Below, one piece after another: positions 25,715 to 37,700 of a stretch of 64,000 nucleotides of DNA (position 1 is its first letter; each line of letters begins with the position of its first letter). The DNA is taken from NCBI RefSeq assembly GCF_047496725.1, contig NC_132973.1:9412233-9476232 (forward strand), in the 5' to 3' direction. The notes beneath the pieces are model-generated. The model was given only the letters and a program-made list of their open reading frames with translations, was not told the DNA's origin and did not search any database. Source of the stretch: Anoplolepis gracilipes. Its lineage: Eukaryota; Arthropoda; Insecta; Hymenoptera; Formicidae. A program made the position numbers and the translations under genes.

Positions 25715-26442
25715 ATATTATATAATTTTAATTATAACAAAAGCTTATATCGCAACACAAGCTTATGAATGACATTAAAATATAATCATGCGATGATATT
25801 AATAATTATAATTATTCACGCTTATAATTTATCTTCAACTCAAAGTATAAATGGTCTCAAAATCTTTAAGTCTAATATATCTCTAAATGAGGTAATAATT
25901 TTGAATTGTGTTATTTTTTTAGATTATATTTAATTAACAATATTTAAAAAATTATAAATGTTATTGTTAAGAAATGTTATGTATTGCTCTCGCAGATGGA
26001 GCGTCACTTAAAATGACTGCTTTCAATTTCATCGTCATAGTCGATCTAAACGTGTATTATATATAACTATGCTTTTCTACACAAGTTGGACATAATAAAA
26101 ATACAATAATTATGTAAATATATATTTGTTCACTTGTCAAAAATAAATGGAATTAATTTATAACAAGAGGTATGAAGACTGTAAATTAAACCATGGAAAT
26201 ACTGATTGTTCAAATATTTAAAAATAATAATAAAATATAAAATAAAAATAATGTACTAAATATGATTGCATATACATAATCCTTATTAAATCCTTAATAT
26301 TTGAAAATTTGCTACATTTCTGTATATTACATCAGAAAATGGCAATAATCTCTGGAAAAATGATTTGTTTAGAATGTATCTTTTTATATCAAGTAAATTA
26401 TGTACACAAGTTTGTGAAATGTACTTTTTTTTTACATTTGAA

Positions 26443-26696
26443 GACTTCTCTCTATAAACAATTATTGTAAATGCATTATTAAAATTACTCTTCAAATAAA
26501 TTAAGAGATTTCTTATTTAGATTTGATGAAAAACAATATAAGTATATGTATATATGTTATATGTCATAGACTTATATGTATATGTATAAGTATATGGTAT
26601 ATGTATTCGATGCACAAAATTATTTTTTACATATTTTTCTTTTTCAATTTATTTCTGTAGAAAGATACAATTAAAGAGAAATAAAGTAGATGATAG
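26443..26696. repeat. Direct repeat, copy A
   Basis: Paired with the copy at 27152-27361. Shared blocks include ATTATTGTAAATGCATTATT, a second AT-rich block around AATTAAGAGATTTCTTAT, a TACATATTTTTCTTTTTCAA block, and a closing GTAGATGATAG. Copy A carries an extra TATATG-rich insertion. It looks like a local duplication rather than a known element. Confidence 0.8.
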
Positions 26697-27151
26697 CAGA
26701 GAGCATGATATAAGCTCACGCTTTAAAGCACATTAAATGTATCGAATAATAATATCATTTTAATTAAAGAATTTTACATGTAAAATAGAATATCTGTTCC
26801 TTTCTCTCACTCTTTCTTTCTCTGATGAAAAAAGATAAACACACGTGCATTAAATAGGATAATAATTAAATAGTTAGGATAAGAGACAGAATATTTATTT
26901 TAACATGACAAATTTCTATAATAGCAAAATTGTTTTGAAGATGTAGTAAACCGGTTCATATCCATGCTACATTCATAATTGTTATATCATCAGTGGATGT
27001 GTCATGTAGTTCCAAGCGGTTGTAAAATGAATGTATGTACGTACGTGACGCTAGTGTGCAACGTGGAAAAATCATTGTATTGTATGTTGTATGAGAAATG
27101 AGAAGTGACAGTATAATCTCTCTCATATGTCAGGCTTCTCTCTGTTTGAAA

Positions 27152-27361
27152 ACTTCTTCCTATGAATAATTATTGTAAATGCATTATTAAAATTACTCTT
27201 CCAATAAATTAAGAGATTTCTTATATAAATTTAATTTCATGAAAAACAATGTGTTTGCACTCGACGCGCGAAATGTATTTCTATTTTACATATTTTTCTT
27301 TTTCAATTCATTTCTGTATAAATACAGTTAAAGAGAAATAAAAAAGCAAAGTAGATGATAG
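27152..27361. repeat. Direct repeat, copy B
   Basis: Second copy of the segment at 26443-26696, in the same orientation about 700 bp downstream. It lacks the TATATG-rich insertion and has its own AAATAAA-containing end. Confidence 0.8.
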
Positions 27362-27647
27362 ATAAAATAATAAATAAAAAAAATTAAGTTAAGGATAAAT
27401 ATTAAAGTAATCAAGGGATATTTAGTATCGTCAAGAATATCATTATTTAATATTAATATTATTATAATATTTTAATACTGACTTGAAAATTCTTGACATG
27501 CACCGAATTTATGATAGTATTATGTGATATGTGTTATTAGTTTTAATTTGAACGGGTTAAAGGTTATACAGATGATTTCCATATTTTTATCATATTATTA
27601 TATTTTCCAGAAAATTCGCATATTATCTGGCGTCATATTAAATTAAT

Positions 27648-28216
27648 ATGGCTATTCGTTTGCACAATAACAAAGAAGATTTAGCCAAAAAGGATGAGTC
27701 TGAGTTACATCTTATACCATGTAAAATTCATGGTGACCAAGCCGCGAATGTTTCCTCCTATTTAAACCCTTACATTCGTAAAATTGATGAAGAACGTAAG
27801 TAATCAAATATAATTATATGTGTGTTATATACAAAAAATGCTTGCAATAATTTATAATTTTTTTTATTCTATAAAGATTACGATTGTTCGTTTCGTGGCT
27901 ATCCACTTCAAGGGAAGAAAGTAATCGTGCCTGCTGGATACAAAGGCATGACGTTTATGGAAAATAAGAAGACAGGTGCTGAAAATAAGATTCGTAATTT
28001 GTATTGCACAGGAACGTTTTCACAATTCACATATTGGAACTACGATAGAATACCCTCCAAGAATGACCCTCTTGTAGCAGCTTTGGATTGGATTGATATA
28101 GCTGAAGCAGTGAGCACTTTCTCCATTGACAATTATGTCTCATTATAATCATTATTATGATGATATACATACTGACCTAATAATAATTTTTTTAGTTACA
28201 TTCACCAGAAACGTAG
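27648..28216 (+). CDS. RNASEH2C: Ribonuclease H2 subunit C
   Basis: Small subunit (133 residues) of RNase H2, which cuts RNA-DNA hybrids and removes single ribonucleotides from genomic DNA. It is structural and pairs with subunit B to hold the catalytic A subunit. Exons: 27648-27795, 27877-28109, 28196-28216. The family pattern is visible: HLIPCKIHGD near the start, FRGYPLQGKKVIVPAGYKG in the core, then GTFSQFTYWNYDRIPSKND and a final DWIDIAEAVLHSPET. The last exon has only six sense codons (LHSPET), but they extend the expected C-terminal helix and end at TAG. AATAAA lies at 28309-28314, about 95 bases after the stop. Length fits the family. If the second intron were kept, a slightly longer wrong tail would result. 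Confidence 0.92.
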
Positions 28217-30398
28217 ATGTGATATCAGAGGAAGACACAATTATTTCAACAGAAAGATAAAAGTGTTCTCTTGTTTGATATTTTTATACTTTGATAGAAA
28301 AAGGAGATAATAAAGATACATTCTTTCTCTGTGTATAACAGGTATATTTTTACGGCATCATAATTGAATTATGAGCACAAATAATGAGCATATGATGTAG
28401 GCATAAGAATCTATGATTGTAAAATGTGTGAAGAAAGTGTAAAGAGAGATAGTGATATTAGTATAATTTAATTAGCAGCACAGAAACAGAATTTCCTATT
28501 TAGACATTTGTGGACTTCATTGCTTTTTTTTTTTCTTTTTTTTTTTTCTTTTTTTTTTCTTTTAATATAATAGTACAATATATCGTGAATGCATTCTGCA
28601 GATTTTTTTCAGAAAGACACAAAATCGTTTTATATAAGATTACAATATTCTATACGACTTTATATTAAATGCATTTAGTGTCACTATTGATACTTTGACA
28701 GCCATCGTTGATTAATGAAGGATGTATTAGCATCCATACCTTAGTTATATGTCAAATTTACAAAATACATTTACCAATATATGTCGAGTTATTTAGGCCA
28801 AAGAATCCTAATCAATTTGTGATAGCATGTATCGAATGTGTGCACGATGTCTATAGAATAAATTTCCGAATATACACTTTGGAATGAAAATATTTTCACT
28901 CCTGTATTATGTAGGATCGCTGGCAGTGCGAGAAAATGTACGTATCTTATGAACGAGAAGTACGTTTGTTTATATTATCCTCATATTAACGCTATAATAG
29001 AAAAACAGAGTAATGAAATTATTACAATCACAAACCTGAATTTTCTTTGGCGTTTTAATAATACTGAGGTATATGAGATTTGTAGAACCGATTCAGAACT
29101 TTGTGTGTGAATACCGTCTTAAATTACAAAAATTCTTACATTCGTTCGCTCTCTTACATTCTAAATTATAATAAGCCTTTGTCTCCATATAATGAAATAA
29201 TAAATATAATAAAATATTTCTATCTGTGATATACTTTTCTTGCACGCGCGCGCGCGTTGCTTACTATAAGTGTCGCTAATAAAATAACTTTTTAGATTCT
29301 AGAGGACCTATTTACAGTAATAACAATTACAAGTTTCTAAGAAGCTAAAAATAGGTCCGCTGCGTATCACTTTGTTTCACTCATGCAAAAGCTGTCTAAT
29401 GTTTACATGTAAAATTGTGGAAGTAAATGTTTGTCTTATAGAGACGGTTAATTCTGTTACTATATTATTCATATATTAAGCTAAACATATTTTAATCTTA
29501 TAAGTAATCAGACGGGTATAAGTATCTGCCTATTCGATTTTAGACTGAGGCCAGTAAAGTGAAGCCTTAGGCGAACTAGGAAGGTGTACAAGTGGCGGAT
29601 GTAGATTGATTATTGAATAATCCCTGCCTGGTTTTTCTTCGTGATTTAATTTTTTTTTACGCTAAACGTACGTGATCATATATTAGTTTATAGTATATTA
29701 TTTCTGATGAAGACCTTATTATGCCTTAAATTAGACTTTGTTCGCGTTTAACATTATTATTAGTATTATGGATGTATATGGTTCTACACTAATATTTATG
29801 GATTCTCGTGAAATTATATGGAATTACAATGGATAAATAATTCACATACGATTCCCCTTACTATTGCACAATACTTGCAATAATCTCTGTTCCTTTTTTG
29901 TACCCTGATTTCAGATGTGTATTTTCATATATACACATTGAGGCGACTGAATTTCTTAGAACGTGAGATATGTTCCGTTTGAATGCAAATTGAAAAACTG
30001 ATTTCGTAAAACTCCTTCGTATAAAAAAAAAACTCAAATCTTTGGCAGTGTGACTGTGATACATTCGAGTTTCAAAAAACATCACTTTATATAAAGTACA
30101 AGACACTGCGACGGGCAGTATATAAATAGAATGCATATTAATCTTTGGTATTGTCCGCGCGTTTCCTGTATAATCTGATAGATCTTTTATCCAATTCGAT
30201 ATAGAATATCAAAAAACTGTTAGTAAAAATCACCTACTCGTGTATATATAATAAAGAAGATAATAAAATCTCGACACACACAGTCTTATGTTTCGTAATT
30301 AAAATCTATAAAATCTAGAAAGGCAAGCTGTTAAATAATGCGCATTTTGTACATACATTCAGAAGAGAAACAAATATTACAATCAAATTTCATACTAT
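28217..30398. other. Convergent 3' region between RNASEH2C and TMC
   Basis: Both flanking genes end here. It contains the RNASEH2C poly(A) signal, a long interrupted T tract (28506-28562) and a short alternating CG tract near 29246-29256. It may hold a long TMC 3' UTR. No coding exon recognised. Confidence 0.6.
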
Positions 30399-32853
30399 TT
30401 ATACATGTTGAAACGTGCCTAATTCATTGGTTTGCTCCTGGTGAAATTTGTTCTGATCTTGTTGTTGTTTGATGAAAGCGCTGAGTCTATTTAGTAAGAA
30501 TTGTTTATCGTGGCCCTCTAAAACCAATTGATTCTTCAACACTGTCACCATATGCTTGTTCGCTATCGACACTGCGTAGTAATAATAGAGAAGCAGAGCA
30601 AGAATGACAAACGCCGGTATGCCAAAGCCAGCGGTACCTAGGAAGAATAGAGTCGACTGCAGCCAGTCGGGAAAGCGCGAAAATGTCGCGATTAATAACG
30701 TCCACACGGATTCCCATTCGCGAAACGGTCCGCATGACTTTGACGGCATGATTTCCGCAATAGAGTAGCCAACCGGTATCACCGTTAGGATGAAGGAGAC
30801 CAGCAGGATGAACATGAACAGAGAATTCGATCTGCTCGCGCGATAAATCTTACTTGACGGAGTACTGTTCACCAAACAGGTGAATTTCTTCACGTAGAAC
30901 AGTAAGAATGTCCCGATTACGGCGATCATCGGTAATAATGGGGCGAAGAAACAGCCGAGCCAGCAGATCGTTTGCGAATAGATGATATCCAGCACATGTT
31001 TGGGTAGGTCGAATTCTTGCTCGCCGACGAAGCGAAGGACTTTATTCTCGGTGTGTCGTGCGATCAGCGAGCGCGGGAAGTTGACGAAGAACGTCATAAA
31101 GAATTGAATGAAGAGATCGGTGGTATACAGTTTGAAAAACTGCTGTCCCACGAACGTTTCCCAGCATAGCGGCTGTTTGTTCATGCTGTTGGTGCATTCA
31201 TTTTCCGGAATTTTGTCCGCGACAAGTCTGTACAGAGACGTTAACAGAACGACGAGAGAAGCGAGTCGGAGAAACACGGTTCTAAACAGCGTTACTCGAA
31301 CGACGTATGACGGACTGTAATTTTCTAGGGCGACTAGATAGCGAAAGAGAAATGGAATTGCCACGTTGAGGCCGACGATGCATACATATGGAAGGAATTC
31401 GAAGAACAAACGAGCAATCTCGTGATCCTGCGCCAAGTATGTCGCCAGGTGACTGAACGAAAAGTCGATTATGTAATAAATAAACGCACCGCAAGCGCTC
31501 AATACTGTTAAAACCAATAAATTAACGAACAGACGTATAAAGAAGAGTTTCGTTTTCTCCTCTCTCGTGCGATTCTGGCGCTCCTCCTCCATTCTCTCCG
31601 CCTCCAAAAATGCCTTCATCTCGTTGTACAGTGCCTTATGCTTCACGGCAGCGGATTTCTCGTTCTGAATGCAATAGTCCCAGCCGCCGAAAACCAGATT
31701 GCAATATTGATAAAACTGACCCTCACCTTCTACGACTCTTTCCTTGAAACCTTTAGCGGCCGATCGGACGATCGCTACTAGGCTAACGATGAAAACGCTG
31801 ATGATGGCACAGATGTAGGCTAACGGTGAATTGTAGTAGAAATTTACCCCTACGCTCTCGTAAATCTTATGCGTGTACCAGCCGTAAAACAGCAGAGTGT
31901 ACTCTAAGATGCCCTGCATGATCTTAGTTATGCTATCACTTTCATCGGTCATATTTCTGTACAATTCGGAGCAACACGCTACGCTGGCGGTGTTGTTGTT
32001 TGATGAACATACTTCGTTCACGGGCGTCTCAAGCAAGATTGCCGGCAGCACTATCAGTAAGAATATAATTGCAAATAGAAGCAGATTTAGATACATCAAC
32101 CACTTGATGAATAAAAAATACGCCACTATGCCCATTCCAAAATTTCCGCCAATCTTCTTGAGACTGTCGTTCCATAGTGCCATCTTGGACCAAGTCTCCT
32201 TCATTCTTATACGAAATTGCTGCCAAGCTTTCCTACGCTGCCATTTTAGTTGCTCAAAGCCTTGAAGTCTCAATTTTGTAGCACTCTAAAATATGTATGA
32301 AAAAAGATTAGTTCAAGTTTATATTAATTATATAAAAGAGATAAGAATTTTTTTAAATACCTGTAACTGATTCTTCAATTGTATCTTTTGAGACATGCAT
32401 ACAGGCATAGCTTTGATCTGCATAATTTCCTCCCAGGTACGCTCTTCGTTGGACAAGTTTTCTGAAAGATCTGGCAGCATAGCTACCGCCACATCGTGTA
32501 TATTGGTTGACATACGTCTTGACGTTGTGGTGCCACGAGATCGAGTGCTCGTACGTCTTCTCAACGTTGTCTTTGTGTCATTTCGAATTCTCTTTGCTGT
32601 AGCTGCATCAAATGTACAGGTATAAGATATAGGTGGAAAAATTAATTCGCAACTGTCTTTTCAATTTAAACTTACCAACGCGAGACTTCTTGCTAGGAAG
32701 TAAAGTGGCTATATGCGAAGGGTCTCTCTGTAGAGCCTGCTGCAGATCTGCCTCTATAGCTGCCGGATAACTCTCTTGATAAAATTCAGCACCAGCCTCT
32801 TCCCACCCATGCCCTCTATCGCAGCCTCTTTTCTTTCTCTCCCCACCTGACAT
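30399..32853 (-). CDS. Transmembrane channel-like (TMC) protein, short type
   Basis: About 768 residues. Coding exons: 32853-32676, 32602-32361 and one long exon, 32285-30399 (629 codons). The basic N-terminal region (RRRTSTRSRGTTTSRR) is cytoplasmic. The long exon carries multiple hydrophobic spans (first: IVAYFLFIKWLMYLNLLLFA) and the TMC signature CWETFVGQQFFKLYTTDLF. A coiled, glutamine-rich tail follows the last span. TMC proteins are membrane proteins related to TMEM16/OSCA; TMC1/2 form hair-cell mechanotransduction channels, while the shorter TMC5-8 type is less understood. The size and the IGGNFGMGIVAYFLF-type entry to the membrane domain suggest the TMC7-like group, an inference. The start ATG is the first in frame and lies just after an acceptor-like site. 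A GTACGT donor at 33178 suggests a noncoding first exon upstream. Confidence 0.94.
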
Positions 32854-33600
32854 CTTTAATCTTTAGAATATAATTGTTGTCAAGTCAAAATCACATGTAA
32901 GTAATCACGGTCTTTAAACATTCAATTTTGCAAAATTTGTATTGTTCGACACATGACTTCAGTAATTGTCTTCCACTTGTTTCTTTAATGGAAAATCTCA
33001 TTAAATTTTCACATACTATTTAAAAGTAACCTCAAATAATATTGTTCGTACAATGACGTATATTAACTGAAAAAAGAAAAAATCAATTATTATTGACGAG
33101 AATGATTCACTCTTCAGAACGCACACCACAATAAAATAATATCGTGTCAGACACACACATACACACACTCACACGTACCTATTCGACGTGAGCTGTCACT
33201 TTGACAGCTCTCAGGCTTTCGCAATCGTCGGCGCGGATTTTCTATCGATCGATACCGATAACAGTGTCCCGATGCAACAATTTGTCTTCAGCTGTCGATG
33301 GTGTCGTGATTCCAGGCCGCTAGAAAGGTAGAACGTACCGCCTTGCACAAGACCGCTTCGACAGCAGTACGTCGTCGCTCGTACAAGCCTCATGAGGAAT
33401 TCTCATGCAGATCAACGTAGTAAACGATAGTGAGTTTGACGTTTCTCAGATTCTCTCGGAATCGCGACGGACGGAGGCATCGTGGAGCCTCATCGCCTCG
33501 TCGCTGATCCGTCTATCTTGTTTGTTCCACACGTCAAACTCACAGCAGACGACTAGTGATAAGAAGCTGCCTGACAACGAAACCTAGATGGCGTCTCGAT
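32854..33600 (-). promoter_or_regulatory. TMC 5' UTR intron and promoter region
   Basis: Above the start codon an acceptor-like site (TTCTAAAG, near 32865) and a good donor (TAG/GTACGT, GT at 33178-33177) outline a 5' UTR intron of about 310 bp. A CpG-richer block at 33180-33600 would then hold the noncoding first exon and promoter. It includes a perfect 9-bp hairpin, GAGCTGTCA/TGACAGCTC, at 33190-33210. A 13-bp inverted pair (GTGAGTTTGACGT at 33430-33442, ACGTCAAACTCAC at 33531-33543) frames part of it. The transcript start was not located. Confidence 0.45.
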
Positions 33601-33650
33601 AGATTTGTATGGATACTCCGAAAAAAAAAAAAAATTTATACAATGAGAAC

Positions 33651-33692
33651 TCTCTATTCTGGATTTCTCTATTCTGAATATCTCTCTATTCT
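33651..33692. repeat. Three CTCTATTCTG copies
   Basis: TCTCTATTCTG occurs three times with 5-7-bp spacers of changing sequence. A short degenerate tandem array next to an A tract. Confidence 0.75.
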
Positions 33693-33746
33693 GAAACAGC
33701 TGTAAAATATCTTTCGCTGTTATGCGAGAGATGCATAGAGCGAATG

Positions 33747-34748
33747 CAGAGTTGGGAAGTAACGCGTTACTTGTAACGCCGTTACAGTTACAGTTACTTT
33801 TTTTTTTTTTTGGTAACGAAATAGTAACGGCATTACTATTTTTTTTTTTTTTTTTTTTTTTTTGTAACTGTAACGGTAACGTAGTTACATTTTTGTAGTA
33901 ACGGTAACGAATTTAACAGTTACTTTTCGCGTTACTTTTTATGTATGGAACCGATTTATGACATATTGTATTTTATATTTTCGTATATTTAATCTTTAAT
34001 TATCAACAGATATTTATATACCCTATAAGCGCACAATATTATATAATATTTAAGATATATTCAAGGTATATTTTTAAAAGATATAATATTCTAAGAATAT
34101 ATACCTTAAATATTATATAATATTATGCGCTTATAGGGTAGGTTCGTATATAGAATGTACTAACATCTTTGTAAGTGCCTTCTGAATACGGATTATAATA
34201 ATAAGAGTATAAGAAATATATATCGTGCATTTGACTATATAGTTATAAATGTAATGCAAAGTAAAATTTTTTTATTTATACTTTGAGTGTTCAAAATTTT
34301 TTTTCTTATAATTAATGGCAGAGGTGCGCTGAAATTATTCCGTGGGCTGTAGCAGCTACATTTTAAAGGTGTTTTTTTTTTTTGCTTATCACTTCTACAC
34401 CTTATGCATTATATATATAACAATTTAGTTATTTTTTTATTCCTTGGACTGGAACGTCGCGGACCGAATCGCGCATTTCTGATTTTTAGTATTACAAATT
34501 TTAAATACAAAATTTCAAAAAATGTATTAATATTTCATTAATATTTTAATTATTATTTTTTTGAGAAAATATTTTCAAAGTCTAATTTCTATTCATTTTT
34601 GAATCTTGCTTTCACATTAAAAAAGTAACGAAAAAAGTAACAAATAGCTACTTTTTAAGTAACGATAACGCGGTAACTAGTTACTTTTATTAATAAATAA
34701 CGAGTAACGGTAACTAGTTACTTATTAAAAGTAACTTTCTCATCCCTG
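33747..34748. mobile_element. Non-autonomous hAT element with intact 8-bp target duplication
   Basis: A 1002-bp element flanked by AGCGAATG on both sides (33739-33746 and 34749-34756), an exact 8-bp target duplication as made by hAT transposases. It starts CAGAGTTGGGAAGTAACG; the reverse end reads CAGGGATGAGAAAGTTAC, so both begin with CAG and share an imperfect terminal repeat. Both subterminal zones are packed with GTAAC/GTTAC repeats in both orientations, typical hAT transposase-binding arrays. The centre is AT-rich with no transposase. An internal palindrome is nested at 34019-34141. Confidence 0.88.
34019..34141. repeat. Nested palindrome inside the hAT element
   Basis: Arms of about 36 bp (left arm starts TACCCTATAAGCGC, right arm ends GCGCTTATAGGGTA) are near-perfect inverted copies (one mismatch) separated by about 50 bp. 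The structure could be a second miniature element inserted in the first, or part of the original element. Confidence 0.8.
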
Positions 34749-34756
34749 AGCGAATG

Positions 34757-35016
34757 AAGAAAGACTGAATATACTGCACATAAATTTATTACGTGCGACA
34801 CTTACATATATTTAAAGAATTAGGGAAAAGTTTCGGAGGGTACAATTAAATGCAACGAGACTTTAATATCTTTGTCAATGTACATTTAATCTCTCTGTGT
34901 GCCATATATATGTATATATATAGCAATAATACAGAATCTCCGAAAATATACCTTTTGTCAAGAAGCTTGAAGTATATATTTTGTGCATTTAGAAAAACGA
35001 TAGCTCTCTCTCATGA

Positions 35017-35076
<60 letters not shown>

Positions 35077-35638
35077 CTGATTCGTCGTTTGACGGAGGGG
35101 AGGCGACGAAATAACACTATCCGGACGATATCATCCGGTGTGTGGCGATCAAGAATATACATATAGCGTAACATACATACACATTTATAGCCAAGCTATA
35201 TATATGTATTGCCGTTTTAATTTGCTCTCTTCCTATAGCGTGCGACCGCAATTATATTCTTGTGCGAAAAGCAGACGCTTGCATAGACGATAGTGTGTTC
35301 AGCGCGTATCGCCGACTTATCGGTCAGTTCTACAGCATGCTTTGCGTAAATGTTGTCGACTTACAATATAACTAGACTAGTTTGCACACTTGAGATTCCT
35401 TCTCCATATTTCTCAAAATAAATATGTTTCTATTAAAAAAAAAAAATTGACAAATCAGAAACAGATGTCTATTTGTTTTTTTTCTCCTTTTTTTTTTTTT
35501 TTTTTTTTTTTGTGACACGAAACTTGTAACATGATCAAAGATCTTCTTCAAAGCTGTCTCTTCTTCAGATAAGAACTGCCGATAAATCGACGACTGCCAT
35601 CGAATTCTTGTTCGTGGCCGGAAGGTATTCTTTGATGA
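34757..35638. other. Spacer downstream of the DM9/FAMeT gene
   Basis: Contains a (TA)n tract and a poly-T run (about 35488-35512), and probably the 3' UTR of the minus-strand DM9/FAMeT gene. No gene recognised. Confidence 0.55.
35021..35076. repeat. (TA)n microsatellite
   Basis: More than 20 TA units with one break near the right end. Confidence 0.95.
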
Positions 35639-37645
35639 TTATTGCCCGACCAGGATCTCATACTCGGGGAAGGCAACCTCGGCGCCGCCGAAAGGTATGT
35701 AACACACGCTGTGGGAGGGTTGCACCTTGCCGATGGTCAGAGTGCCCTCGTGGGAGACGCGACCGATGAACAGCGGCTCGCCATCCTCAGTCTCGCCACC
35801 CGGAATCGCGTTCGGCGGGATGTTGTTGCCGCTCACTGCCACCCACGTGGGATTGCCGCCGCAAAGGACCTGTAAAAGAGAGAGGATGAACAATGAGAAT
35901 AATTCTCTGCACAAAAATTAGAAATCTTTTTAAACGTGTAGTTTTGTAAATACAATCGATTTTAGGTGCGATTACAAAATGTTTAACGATTGAAAATATC
36001 TTAATTCTTTTAAATAGAATGAGTGTATTATCTGAAAAGCAATAAATTGTCATTTATGGTCTCAGTTATAGTTACTATAAATCAGTGAAATCTCTTTGAA
36101 AGAATCAGTTAGTGACTGTTTCAACCAATGATATTTTGAAATATTTTATAAGTCTTATAAGTGTCTTTAAAAGCGTGTCTTACTATTACATATAAAATAA
36201 ATTTATATATTTTGTTAAAAAAATTAAGTTTTTTGTTAATTTATTTTTTTAAAGATACTTATTTATATTTTTTTCTTAAGAGTAAAATAGTGTAATATAT
36301 CTATATATTATATAAATTTGAATTTTAATTATACATGTCTTATTCCATATGTAAGGATTTCTCTCTCTCACTTCTCTCTAAAAAAAAAAAAAAAATAAAT
36401 AAAAAAAGCTACATCTTGTAAATATGTCCAATTATTATTGATGTTTTTAATGAAATCTTATTGCTATAATCGGTAGAATACAAAAATAAATACAAAGATT
36501 AATAAAATACTCCATTCTCAATGAAATCTTATGTCCTTCAATCAGTGACACTTTTATTGATTCAGTTTAAAAGAGTAGAGCATTTCTAGAATCTTTATAA
36601 AAATTCTCTCGATAAATCTTTTATCCGATAGCTAACCGATACAAACGTTTCGTACGAATGTAAACCTTGGATATCTTGTATCAATCGCATTTATGATAAT
36701 CAAATCTAATTATAATTCGGCTCGTAAATCGTTAGACGTCAGTTTGACATATCTCTATACTCACTTGGTAATCAGTCTTTCCATGCTCTTCGCCGCCCCA
36801 GGCGACGTAGCAGACGGAGTGGCTGGGCTTCACCTTGCCGGGAATAAGAGCACCCTCGTGATGAGCCCTACCGACGAACAAGGGCCCGTCGTCTTCTCCA
36901 CCCTCGATTGCGTCAGGCGATACCATTCCGCCGGAAGCGTCGCACCAGCACACGCTCCCCGCGTCGAGTCCACGGACTTCCAACGGCGCGGACGGCGTGG
37001 TGCCAGGATCTATGATACAATCACATTCTTACACTTAACGAATAATCTTCGGTATTACATACTGGTACAATAAAATATGTTGGAAGATAATGTAATACAG
37101 TGGTGCATATCCATTAAAGCTATAATATTGATGCGTTTGCGTATATGCATAAGCTACATGTGAAATTTCATGCAATTATAGGACCTACCCAGATAAACTT
37201 GCATGAGCATATGCATAAGGAATTTGATTAGTCCATTAGCACACGCATAAGGATTAATTAATTTTCTTATGCATACGCTTATGTACCTTATGCAAGTTTG
37301 ACTGGATAGGCTCTAAGTGGAATGCATATTCGAGGAATAAATTAAAAAAGCAAAAATCGAAACCCAGTGCGCTACAAATATCAATTGATAAAAATGAAAG
37401 AAGAAATTAAAGAAATATATTAATTGCTTCGAGATGCTTGAAAGCTACTCAAATCGGGAAAAAGATTCAAGGAGAGAAGCGGTTTCTACTGCGTATGCGG
37501 ATTTAACGGCGCAGCAAAGCGAGAAGATTTATTCACTCGACGATCTCGAGATTGCGTCAATGCCGTTTATCAATCGCGCGAAATTATGTGCAACGTGGCG
37601 TGGTCGTTTAACATTGACGCCGATCCCATATCGTCGTACAGAAAA

Positions 37646-37700
<55 letters not shown>

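Larger units (their letters stand above)
25715..27647. other. FAM98 3' UTR and spacer with a duplicated segment
   Basis: AT-rich 3' region. Candidate AATAAA at about 26094-26099. From 26443 on it contains two diverged copies of a 210-250-bp segment (listed separately). No other gene seen. Confidence 0.6.
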
